This document shows, in pieces, positions 1 through 5,919 of a stretch of DNA of 6,750 nucleotides; within the stretch, counting starts at the first letter, position 1; each line of letters begins with the position of its first letter. The stretch spans positions 1-6,750 of the forward strand of contig DATHDZ010000250.1 of the NCBI GenBank assembly GCA_035318785.1. Direction: 5' to 3'. The notes beneath the pieces are model-generated. The model was not told the DNA's origin. It saw nothing but the letters and a program-made list of their open reading frames with translations, and did no database searches. Source of the DNA: CAIYRG01 sp035318785. Its GTDB lineage: Bacteria; Pseudomonadota; Alphaproteobacteria; Micropepsales; Micropepsaceae. The position numbers and the translations under genes are program-made.

Positions 1-1659
1 GAGCACAAGGGCCAACGCGTGCTTGGGCTCCGAGTCACCTGGAACAAGCGCTACATCACGCTGGCGCCTGTCGCGACCATTCTCGGCCTCGCCTTCCGCC
101 TCTACGACCCCGATCACCTGATCGGGGGCAAGGAAGACATCGGCATCACGCTTGCACTGGTACCGACCAACACGCCGGGTGTGCAGATCGGACGGCGTCA
201 TTATCCCGCCGACCAATCCTTCCAGAACGGCCCGACGAGCGGCAAAGACGTCTTCGTCCCGATGGACACCATCATCGGCGGCAAGGACCGCGTCGGCCAA
301 GGCTGGCGCATGCTGATGGATTGCCTGGCCGCGGGGCGGGCGATTTCGCTGCCCGCGCTCGGCACCGGCGCGGCGATGTTCTGCGCGCGGCTTGCCGGCG
401 CTTATGCACGCGTGCGCCGCCAGTTCGGCATGGCGATCGGCCGTTTCGAAGGCATCGAAGCGCCCCTCGCGCGTATTGCGGGCTACGCTTATGTGCTGGA
501 TGCGGCGCGGCGTTTGACGGCGTCCTCGCTCGATCATGGCCAGCAGCCTTCGGTGCTTTCGGCGATCCTCAAATATCACGCCACCGAACGCATGCGCACG
601 GCGCTCAACGATGCGTTGGACATCCATGGCGGGCGCGCGATCTGCGATGGCCCGCGCAATTATCTCTTCGGCACCTATATGAGCGTGCCCGTCGCCATCA
701 CGGTGGAAGGCGCGAACATCCTCACACGCTCGCTGATGATTTTCGGACAGGGCGCCATACGCTGTCATCCCTTCCTCTTGAAGGAGATGGAAGCGGCGAA
801 CCTTCCGGACCCCAGCGAATCGTTGAAGGCTTTTGATAAGGCACTGTTCGCCCATATCTACAGTGCCACGTCGAACGTCATCCGCGCCTTCCTGCACAAT
901 CTCACCTTCGGCGTGTTCGCGCGCGTGCCCGATGTGCCGCATGTCACGCCTATGTATCGCGGCCTGCATGTGGCCTCGGTCACCTTCGCCGCCGTCGCCG
1001 ATCTTGTGATGGGCACGCTGGGCGGCGAGATGAAGCGGCGCGAAAGTCTTTCCGCGCGGCTCGGCGATGTGTTGAGCGAGCTCTATCTGATGAGCTGCGC
1101 GCTGAAGCGTTTCGAAGACGAGGGTTTCAAAGCCGAAGACCTGCCGCTGTTGGAATGGAATTATCGGAGCACCCTGCACGACATTCAGACGCGGCTGGAC
1201 GAGGTGCTGACCAATCTTCCGATGCGCCCCGCCGCGTGGCTGCTGCGCATCGTGGCGTTCCCGCTGGGCCGCCATCGCAGGCTGCCTTCGGACAGGCTGA
1301 CCCATGCTTGCGCGAAGCTGATCCTTTCGGCGACGCCGACCCGCGAGAGATTGACGGACGGAATCTATGTGAGCCGCTCCGCAACGGACCCGACGGGCCG
1401 CATGGAGGTGGCATTCACCGCCGCGATCGAACGCGATGCGATCGAGGAAAAGATTCGCGTCGCCGGTCACGCCGGGCGCAAGGCACTCGCCGATCTGCCG
1501 CGTCTGGTGCGCGAGAACGTCATCACTCAAGCCGAGGCCGATGCGCTCAATCGCGCCAATGCGATTGTCCGCGACGCCATAGACGTCGATGATTTCTCGC
1601 CGGCCGAACTTACGGGCCGCGCGAGCTCTACCATCCACTCGGCCGCCGCCGCGGAATAG
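1..1659 (+). CDS. fadE: Acyl-CoA dehydrogenase FadE (5' truncated by window edge)
   Basis: This enzyme catalyses the first, FAD-dependent step of fatty acid beta-oxidation, turning acyl-CoA into trans-2-enoyl-CoA. The window holds the last 552 codons; the E. coli protein is about 814 residues, so roughly the first third lies to the left. The frame is open from base 1, and the GTG at 19 is an internal valine, not a start. Typical FadE blocks are visible: TWNKRYITLAPVAT near 49-90, a RRQFG motif near 415-429, and TVEGANILTRS at 700-732, followed by FGQGAIRCHPF. The Glu encoded at 706-708 lies in a VEGAN motif that resembles the catalytic-base motif of other acyl-CoA dehydrogenases; assigning it as the base is inference. 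The part after about 1320 matches the C-terminal DUF1974 region, ending with VDDFSPAEL. No frameshift is seen. The last 32 bases overlap the convergent DUF1801 gene. The family assignment is very secure. Confidence 0.95.
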   Translation, partial: EHKGQRVLGLRVTWNKRYITLAPVATILGLAFRLYDPDHLIGGKEDIGITLALVPTNTPGVQIGRRHYPADQSFQNGPTSGKDVFVPMDTIIGGKDRVGQGWRMLMDCLAAGRAISLPALGTGAAMFCARLAGAYARVRRQFGMAIGRFEGIEAPLARIAGYAYVLDAARRLTASSLDHGQQPSVLSAILKYHATERMRTALNDALDIHGGRAICDGPRNYLFGTYMSVPVAITVEGANILTRSLMIFGQGAIRCHPFLLKEMEAANLPDPSESLKAFDKALFAHIYSATSNVIRAFLHNLTFGVFARVPDVPHVTPMYRGLHVASVTFAAVADLVMGTLGGEMKRRESLSARLGDVLSELYLMSCALKRFEDEGFKAEDLPLLEWNYRSTLHDIQTRLDEVLTNLPMRPAAWLLRIVAFPLGRHRRLPSDRLTHACAKLILSATPTRERLTDGIYVSRSATDPTGRMEVAFTAAIERDAIEEKIRVAGHAGRKALADLPRLVRENVITQAEADALNRANAIVRDAIDVDDFSPAELTGRASSTIHSAAAAE

Positions 1660-2062
1660 TCACGCCAGCTAGCGCATCTTGGCTGCCCCGCTTCGCCTTG
1701 GCGCGATCGGCACCTTCCTTGGCGCGGAACTTCGCGATGTCCGAGATCAATTTCACCGGGACGGGTTCGAAGAGAGGGAAGCGGATCGTGCCCTTGCTGA
1801 TCTTGTACGGTGCAAGCTCGCTCCTGAATGCCCGTATCAGACGATCGCCGGCGGGATAGAGCGAGTAGTGCTGCTTCCACCCCGCGAAATAGAGCACCGC
1901 GCCACCTTGTAGTTTGTAGGCGGGGATCTGGTAACTGATCGTCTCTTCGGCGCCGGGCACGGCGTTGCGGATGGTGCTGCGGACGCGGCTCAGGATCGCC
2001 TGCACGTCGTCGGTGTGTGCTGCGATATATTCGTCTACGGATTTGAAATCGGTCTTGGCCAT
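1628..2062 (-). CDS. DUF1801 (YdhG-like) family protein
   Basis: A 144-residue soluble protein of the DUF1801 family (fold related to YdhG/CyaY-type proteins). The family signature is clear: an N-terminal YIAAHTDDVQAILSRVR helix, then EETISYQIPAY, a YFAGWKQHYSLYP core, and SKGTIRFPLFEPVP, followed by a helix ending near residue 114. The last 30 residues are basic, low in complexity and poorly family-like; their end overlaps the fadE 3' end tail to tail. The biochemical role is not established; some relatives are annotated as iron chaperones, but nothing here proves that. The ATG at 2062 is preceded by a GAGAG Shine-Dalgarno-like stretch about 5 bases upstream. It is the last gene of a minus-strand operon, with only 8 bases separating it from the acetyltransferase gene. 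Confidence 0.88.
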   Translation of the reverse strand: MAKTDFKSVDEYIAAHTDDVQAILSRVRSTIRNAVPGAEETISYQIPAYKLQGGAVLYFAGWKQHYSLYPAGDRLIRAFRSELAPYKISKGTIRFPLFEPVPVKLISDIAKFRAKEGADRAKAKRGSQDALAGVTIPRRRPSGW

Positions 2063-2070
2063 CGTGCTCT

Positions 2071-2505
2071 CTATTTCTTGGTCAGATTCTTGAAATAATA
2101 AATCTGCTCATGGCCTTCAGGATGGACCACCAGTTTTCCGAATGTCCGATACCCGAGCTTCTCGTAGAAACCTGGAGCTTGAAACGAGAAAGTGTCTAAA
2201 CGAACACCGACGCATCCACGTTTTGCGGCAATCTCTTCGGCCCTTTTGATAAGGGAGGAGCCAAGCCCTCGCGTCCTGAATTCTTCCGGCACATAGAGCA
2301 GCTCGATATGAAGCCAACCGGCCGCCGATGTTCCCCATAACCCGCCGATGATCGCGTCATTCCCAGGGTGCCGTAGAAAAATCGCCAACGGCTCTATGAC
2401 GACGGCACCGATTCTGCTCACATTGTAATCGCGGAGCGGGCGAAGAATTTCGTCACGCAAGCTGGAGTCGGGCTTTTCATCAATGACGATCTTGGGCTCG
2501 ATCAT
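2071..2505 (-). CDS. GNAT family N-acetyltransferase
   Basis: Predicted acetyl-CoA-dependent N-acetyltransferase of about 144-146 residues; the acceptor substrate is unknown. The acetyl-CoA pyrophosphate-binding motif A is visible as LLYVPEEFRTRGLGSSL (R-x-x-G-x-G at residues 79-84, counting from the TTG), followed by the RAEEIAAKRGC helix. The later DTFSFQAPGFYEKLGY block is the usual motif B region. Start choice: the ATG at 2505 lies two bases after the stop codon of the upstream zinc-finger gene. A TTG at 2511 in the same frame would add two residues and overlap that stop (TTGA). Neither has a strong Shine-Dalgarno sequence, so translation is probably coupled to the upstream gene. By hand count the 2071-2511 stretch is about 52% G+C, clearly below the ligD lines sampled (about 67% in one), which hints at later acquisition. 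Family secure, substrate not. Confidence 0.88.
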   Translation of the reverse strand: MIEPKIVIDEKPDSSLRDEILRPLRDYNVSRIGAVVIEPLAIFLRHPGNDAIIGGLWGTSAAGWLHIELLYVPEEFRTRGLGSSLIKRAEEIAAKRGCVGVRLDTFSFQAPGFYEKLGYRTFGKLVVHPEGHEQIYYFKNLTKK

Positions 2506-2507
2506 CT

Positions 2508-2852
2508 TCAAGAGAACCGTTCCCAGGCGGCCTGACGGGATATTCCCAGCGCCCCGCCGATATCGGCCCAGCTGATCCCACGGCTGCGCAGCGTTTCGAC
2601 TTGCTGTTGCAGCACGTTTCGCATGCCCTCGACGGCGGCTTCCGACGGCTTGAGCGATTGCAGCAATTGCGCATCACCCATCGAGTCCCAGCCCGCGAAG
2701 GATGACGGCACCGCTTCCAAGATCCTGTTGCAGATGCCGACGCAGGAATCACAGATCATCACGCCGGGCCCGCCGAGCAATTTCACGACGTCGGTTTCGG
2801 GCTTCTTGCAGAACGAGCAGCGCAAGCGGCGGCGGGTGAGTTTGAGCGGCAT
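2508..2852 (-). CDS. ClpX-type C4 zinc finger protein with C-terminal helix-turn-helix
   Basis: A small protein of 114-116 residues with two parts. The N-terminal part has a CSFC-x18-CDSC zinc ribbon (Cys 14, 17, 36 and 39 counted from the upstream ATG), the same type as the N-terminal domain of the ClpX unfoldase, but no AAA+ ATPase follows. After a helical linker, the C-terminal RGISWADIGGALGISRQAAWERF (residues 93-115) looks like a DNA-binding helix-turn-helix. The likely role is a small regulator or adaptor; this is inference and no target is known. Start choice: ATG codons occur at 2858 and 2852. The AAGGG Shine-Dalgarno sequence directly abuts the first ATG but stands 6 bases before the second, so 2852 is favoured. 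It is the first gene of the minus-strand operon, with its stop at the start of the acetyltransferase gene, and it is divergent from the DUF3309-ligD unit. Confidence 0.83.
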   Translation of the reverse strand: MPLKLTRRRLRCSFCKKPETDVVKLLGGPGVMICDSCVGICNRILEAVPSSFAGWDSMGDAQLLQSLKPSEAAVEGMRNVLQQQVETLRSRGISWADIGGALGISRQAAWERFS

Positions 2853-2869
2853 GTCCATCCCTTATCCGT

Positions 2870-2899
2870 CAAGTACTGTCTGACAGGTTGGCATGTCAA
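2870..2899 (-). promoter_or_regulatory. Possible sigma70-type promoter of the zinc-finger operon
   Basis: Read on the minus strand, a perfect TTGACA (-35) lies at 2899-2894. The position 17 bases further holds GTACTT (2876-2871), a poor -10 match; a TACTTG is one base further on. Good -35 and weak -10 elements are common in alphaproteobacteria. It lies about 20 bases before the chosen start at 2852, so the leader would be short. Tentative. Confidence 0.35.
2876..2898. promoter_or_regulatory. Operator-like palindromes in the divergent intergenic region
   Basis: Two overlapping small inverted repeats are visible: CTGTC-T-GACAG at 2876-2886, and TGACA-8 nt-TGTCA at 2881-2898. They lie between the -35 and -10 elements of the possible leftward promoter, where a repressor could act. 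The helix-turn-helix protein encoded next door is an obvious candidate for autoregulation, but this is inference from position only; arms of five bases can arise by chance. Confidence 0.3.
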
Positions 2900-2935
2900 G
2901 GAAAGCTTGACGTCGTCCGGGCGTGCCAAGCTGAG

Positions 2936-2960
2936 GGAACGTTTGCCCCGCTCGGCAGTT
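2936..2960 (+). promoter_or_regulatory. EcfG/RpoE2-type general stress promoter
   Basis: GGAAC at 2936-2940, a 16-base spacer, then AGTT at 2957-2960. This fits the alphaproteobacterial general stress sigma factor consensus GGAAC-N16/17-cGTT (also written GGAAC-N18/19-TT) at every base except the least conserved first base of the -10. Transcription would begin around 2967, about 23 bases before the DUF3309 start and just upstream of its ribosome binding site, which is a natural geometry. It would drive DUF3309 and probably ligD. Confidence 0.6.
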
Positions 2961-2989
2961 TTCTTGCACAACGATAAGGGGTGAAACTG

Positions 2990-3145
2990 ATGCTAGGAAC
3001 AATTCTGCTCGTCGTCCTGATCCTGCTCCTGATCGGCGCACTTCCAAGCTGGCCCTATAGCAGCGGCTGGGGTTATGGTCCCAGCGGCGTACTCGGCACC
3101 GTGGTGGTCGTCCTTCTGATTCTGGTGTTGATCGGACGCATCTAG
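2990..3145 (+). CDS. DUF3309 family small membrane protein
   Basis: A 51-residue hydrophobic peptide starting MLGTILLVVLILLLIGALP and ending LVLIGRI. Two membrane-spanning stretches (about residues 4-19 and 35-49) flank a short aromatic, Gly/Ser-rich loop containing WPYSSGWGYG, which is the hallmark of the DUF3309 family of tiny proteins common in proteobacteria. It would form a membrane hairpin; its function is unknown. The ATG at 2990 has an AAGGGG Shine-Dalgarno sequence 8 bases upstream. The gene is preceded by a general-stress-type promoter and followed after 32 bases by ligD, so both are probably on one transcript. It is easily missed because of its size. Confidence 0.9.
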   Translation: MLGTILLVVLILLLIGALPSWPYSSGWGYGPSGVLGTVVVVLLILVLIGRI

Positions 3146-3160
3146 GGCCCGGGAAGGCCC
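3145..3160 (+). other. Small hairpin between DUF3309 and ligD
   Basis: GGGCC (3145-3149), a 6-base loop, GGCCC (3156-3160) form a five-pair G+C stem that starts at the last base of the DUF3309 stop codon and ends 7 bases before the ligD Shine-Dalgarno sequence. No U tract follows, so it is not a convincing terminator; it could protect the upstream message or tune ligD translation. Confidence 0.3.
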
Positions 3161-3177
3161 ACGCAAAAAGGGCCAAA

Positions 3178-3918
3178 ATGGCCGGGTTAGAAACCTATCG
3201 GGCCAAACGAAACTTTGGCATTACCGCGGAGCCGCGCGGCCGGGTCGCGCGCGAGAAGGCCAAGGCGCTGCGCTTCGTCATCCAGCGCCATGCGGCGACT
3301 CGGCTCCATTACGATCTCCGCCTCGAGCTCGACGGCGTCTACAAATCCTGGGCGGTGACGAAGGTCCCTGCGCTCGACCCGGCGACCAAGCGGCTGGCCG
3401 TCGAGGTGGAAGACCACCCGCTGGAATACGGCACCTTCGAGGGCACCATACCGCAAGGCCAATATGGCGGCGGGACGGTACAGCTATGGGATTACGGCAC
3501 CTGGACGCCGCAGAGCGATGATCCGCGCGGCGACCTCGCCAAGGGCCAGCTCAAATTCGAACTCTCCGGCAAACGCATGCATGGCCGCTGGGCGCTGATC
3601 CGCCTGCGCGACGACAAATCCAAACTCGGGCGGAAAACCCGCCACAATTGGCTGCTCATCAAAGAGAAGGACGAGTTCGCCTTGCCCGGCGAACCGGACG
3701 CGCTTCTTGCCGCCGACACCTCGGTGAAGACGGGCCGCACGCTGGAGGAAATCGCATCCAGCAAGACGTCAAAGGTGTGGCAGTCATCGCGCAAGAAAGA
3801 CGGGCGGGCCAACGACGACGAACCATCCGTCACCCCTGCGACGGTAAAAAAAAAGACTCGCGCAGCGCGCGGGATGGCAGCCCGCAAACGGACAGCCCGA
3901 AAAAAATCAAGCGCGTGA
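3178..3918 (+). CDS. ligD: LigD, N-terminal 3'-phosphoesterase part (frame ends before ligase domain)
   Basis: The first part of the bacterial NHEJ enzyme LigD: the 3'-phosphoesterase domain that trims 3' ends before joining. Its 246 codons hold the domain at about residues 1-170, then a Lys/Arg/Ala-rich linker. Residues matching the active site known from the Pseudomonas enzyme are visible: His38 (QRHAA), His44, Asp46 and Arg48 (LHYDLR), Lys62, His80 (EDHP) and Tyr84 (LEYG). The acidic residue that often follows Arg in the N-terminal KRD motif is Asn12 here (KRNF). The start at 3178 is supported by AAGGG at 3168-3172, five bases upstream. The frame stops at 3918 because of a shift at the A-run 3846-3854; the last 21 codons after it have only 11 of 20 G/C third positions, against 17 of 21 in the other frame, so the true coding frame changes at the run. 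Alone it would be a free phosphoesterase with a basic tail. Confidence 0.88.
   Translation: MAGLETYRAKRNFGITAEPRGRVAREKAKALRFVIQRHAATRLHYDLRLELDGVYKSWAVTKVPALDPATKRLAVEVEDHPLEYGTFEGTIPQGQYGGGTVQLWDYGTWTPQSDDPRGDLAKGQLKFELSGKRMHGRWALIRLRDDKSKLGRKTRHNWLLIKEKDEFALPGEPDALLAADTSVKTGRTLEEIASSKTSKVWQSSRKKDGRANDDEPSVTPATVKKKTRAARGMAARKRTARKKSSA
3846..3885 (+). other. A9 slippage site with downstream stem inside ligD
   Basis: Nine consecutive A residues (3846-3854) followed by G. In the upstream frame the codons are GTA AAA AAA AAG, so the heptamer A_AAA_AAG (3849-3855), the E. coli dnaX -1 frameshift signal, is in register. A -1 shift here, or transcriptional addition of one A, joins the phosphoesterase frame to the ligase frame with no stop in between. 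A stem of seven pairs (3857-3863 with 3867-3873, one G-U pair, loop AGC) begins one base after the heptamer; an alternative GCGGG/CCCGC stem lies at 3869-3873 and 3881-3885. No clear Shine-Dalgarno-like stimulator is seen upstream. A simple one-base deletion or sequencing error in the run would look the same. Confidence 0.6.
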
Positions 3919-5846
3919 AGATGCCGGAGTTCGTGGCGCTGCAGCTCGCCCGGCTGGTGGACGAGCCGCCCATAGGCCCCGTCTGGGTACATGAGATCAA
4001 GTTCGACGGCTATCGCATGCAGCTTCGCGTCGAGAAGCGCGACGCCGTTTTGCGCACGCGCAAGGCGCTGGACTGGAGCCACCGCTTCCCGGAAATCACG
4101 GCTGAGGGCCGTCATCTGCCAGACTGCATGATCGATGGTGAAATCTGTGCACTGGACGAGCGAGGCGTCCCGAGTTTTTCCGGGCTGCAGCAGGCGCTCT
4201 CGGACGGACGGACCGGGGAGCTGATCTTCTTCGTCTTCGATCTTCTCTTTCTGGAAGGCATGGACCTGCGTGGCGAGCCCCTTTCGGTGCGCAAGGACAT
4301 GCTCGCCAGAATGCTCGCGGGCGCGAAGGGCGTGCCGCATTACCGCTATGTCGAGCATTTCGCGACATCGGGAAAGGAACTCCTGCGAAGCGCCTGCCGC
4401 GCGCAGCTCGAAGGCATCATTTCCAAGCGTGTGGACGCGCCCTATCGCCCGGGGCGCGGCGATCTGTGGACCAAGGAGAAATGCCGCGGTGGCCAGGAAG
4501 TGGTGATCGGCGGCTGGTGGGGAAGTCCGACCAAGCTCCGCTCGCTTTTGGTGGGTGCCTATCAGGGCAAGGATTTCACCTATCTCGGCCGCATTGGCAC
4601 CGGCTTCAACAGCGAGAATTCGGGCCCCGTGCTGCGCGCGCTGAGAAAGCTCGAGCAGCCCAAATCGCCCTTCACCGCCGGGGTGAAGCCGCCCCGGACC
4701 AAAGAAATCCACTGGGTCGCGCCCAAGCAAGTCGCCGAAGTAGAATACGCCACCATCACGCGCGACGGGTTGTTGCGGCAGGCAGCCTTCAAAGGCTTGC
4801 GCGATGACAAGCCGGCGCGCGCTGTCGTGGTCGAACAGACTGTGCCGGTAGGGGAGGCGGAAGAACGTTCGGAAAGCGAGAAAGAGATGCAAACAACCCA
4901 AGAGGCGGCGAACGCCAAATCGCCGAAGAGATCAGCCGCACGCGGAGACAATATTGTCGCGGGTGTCACCATCAGCCATCCCGAGAAAATCCTATGGCCG
5001 GCGACGAAGACAAGCGGCCCGGTCACCAAGCTCGACCTTGCCCGCTATTACGAGAAGATTGCCCCGCGTTTATTGCTCCATATCGCGCGGCGGCCGATCT
5101 CCATGGTGCGGGCGCCGGAGGGAATCGGCGGCGAGCGCTTCTTCCAGCGCCACGTGCTGGCGGGCGCGGCGGCGGTCGTGCCCATTCCGGTTGCCGGCGA
5201 GAAGCAACCCTTTCACGCCGTCGACAGCGTGGAAGGGCTGGTCTCGCTTGCTCAAGCAGCGGTGTTGGAGATTCATCCCTGGGGCTGCAAGCCGAACGAT
5301 CCCGAAACGCCGGAGCGGCTGATCTTCGATCTCGACCCGGCGCCCGACGTGCCTTTCGAACGCGTGATGGATGCCGCCAAGGAGATGCGCGAGGTGCTGA
5401 CAGCCTGCGGGCTGACGCCTTTTGTGAAGACCACCGGCGGCAAGGGCCTACATGTGGTGGTCGCGATCAAAGGCACGCCCAAGAAGCCCGTGACCTGGGA
5501 CGACGCCAAGGCCTTCGCGCTCGAAGTTTCGGAGAAGGTCGCGCGCGTCGCGCCCGACCGCTACGTCACCAACATGTCGAAGAAGCAGCGCGGCGGGAAA
5601 ATCTTCCTCGATTATCTGCGCAATGGCCGCATGGCGACCGCGGTTGCGCCCTGGTCGCCACGAGCGCGCGAGGGCGCCCCCATCGCCGTGCCGCTGCCGT
5701 GGAGTCAATTGCGCAAGGGATTGAATCCGGCCGCATTTACCATTCCCGACGCTGCCGCGGTTTTGAAGCGCCCCGATCCGTGGGCGGATTTGGCCGCTTC
5801 GGCGGCGGCGCTGGACACGGCGTGGAAGAGACTGAAGACGCTGTAA
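3915..5846 (+). CDS. ligD: LigD, ATP-dependent ligase and polymerase/primase part
   Basis: The main body of the NHEJ enzyme. The adenylation domain (about 3924-4490) has motif I EIKFDGYR, with the AMP-accepting Lys at 3999-4001, FFVFDLLFLEG (4227 onward), EGIISKR (4410 onward) and WTKEKC (4467 onward). An OB-fold region follows (QEVVIGG to about 4840), then a charged linker (about 4840-4950). The archaeo-eukaryotic-primase-type polymerase domain (about 4955-5750) has FDLDP (Asp at 5328-5330 and 5334-5336), TTGGKGLH and IFLDYL (Asp at 5610-5612), so the metal triad is complete. Phosphoesterase-ligase-polymerase order is as in Pseudomonas. It is read either by -1 slippage from the upstream part (fusion of about 889 residues) or from its own start: GTG 3915, which overlaps the upstream stop as GTGA, or ATG 3921. 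No good Shine-Dalgarno sequence precedes either. The frame is open back to 3648, but that stretch is the phosphoesterase gene read out of frame. A partner ku gene is not in the window. Confidence 0.92.
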   Translation: MKMPEFVALQLARLVDEPPIGPVWVHEIKFDGYRMQLRVEKRDAVLRTRKALDWSHRFPEITAEGRHLPDCMIDGEICALDERGVPSFSGLQQALSDGRTGELIFFVFDLLFLEGMDLRGEPLSVRKDMLARMLAGAKGVPHYRYVEHFATSGKELLRSACRAQLEGIISKRVDAPYRPGRGDLWTKEKCRGGQEVVIGGWWGSPTKLRSLLVGAYQGKDFTYLGRIGTGFNSENSGPVLRALRKLEQPKSPFTAGVKPPRTKEIHWVAPKQVAEVEYATITRDGLLRQAAFKGLRDDKPARAVVVEQTVPVGEAEERSESEKEMQTTQEAANAKSPKRSAARGDNIVAGVTISHPEKILWPATKTSGPVTKLDLARYYEKIAPRLLLHIARRPISMVRAPEGIGGERFFQRHVLAGAAAVVPIPVAGEKQPFHAVDSVEGLVSLAQAAVLEIHPWGCKPNDPETPERLIFDLDPAPDVPFERVMDAAKEMREVLTACGLTPFVKTTGGKGLHVVVAIKGTPKKPVTWDDAKAFALEVSEKVARVAPDRYVTNMSKKQRGGKIFLDYLRNGRMATAVAPWSPRAREGAPIAVPLPWSQLRKGLNPAAFTIPDAAAVLKRPDPWADLAASAAALDTAWKRLKTL

Positions 5847-5900
5847 GGGTAGGCCGCTTGCTTATGAGCGGGTTCCCCTGTTGTATTGATCGGGGTGCCA

Positions 5901-5919
5901 CCTCCCCTTCCCGGGGAGG
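5901..5919. repeat. CCTCCCC/GGGGAGG palindrome (repeat-like hairpin)
   Basis: A perfect seven-pair stem, CCTCCCC (5901-5907) and GGGGAGG (5913-5919), with a TTCCC loop. The outer CAC/GTG could extend it across a one-base bulge. It lies in the gap between ligD and the next gene. Similar CCTCCCC...GGGGAGG palindromes are scattered between genes in many alphaproteobacteria; only one copy is in this window. No T tract follows on either strand, so intrinsic termination is only possible, not shown. Confidence 0.5.

Noticed and set aside
2508..2523. A minus-strand GGAAC before the acetyltransferase gene as a second stress promoter
   Set aside because: No CGTT-like -10 follows at 16 or 17 bases, and the site lies inside the zinc-finger gene.
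2907..2935. TTGACG as the -35 of a rightward sigma70 promoter for DUF3309
   Set aside because: The -10 position holds GCTGAG, which does not resemble TATAAT, while the GGAAC-type promoter nearby fits better.
3648..3845. The upstream extension of the ligase frame, with an ATG at 3648
   Set aside because: This stretch is the end of the phosphoesterase domain and linker read out of frame; the overlapping frame has the conserved residues.
3900..3906. The A7 run as the place of the ligD frame change
   Set aside because: Third-position G+C already favours the second frame from 3855 onward, so the switch belongs to the A9 run.
3492..4901. A 469-codon open frame on the minus strand opposite ligD
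   Set aside because: It is antisense to the conserved phosphoesterase and ligase motifs, has no recognisable domain, and long antisense frames are expected in high-G+C coding DNA.
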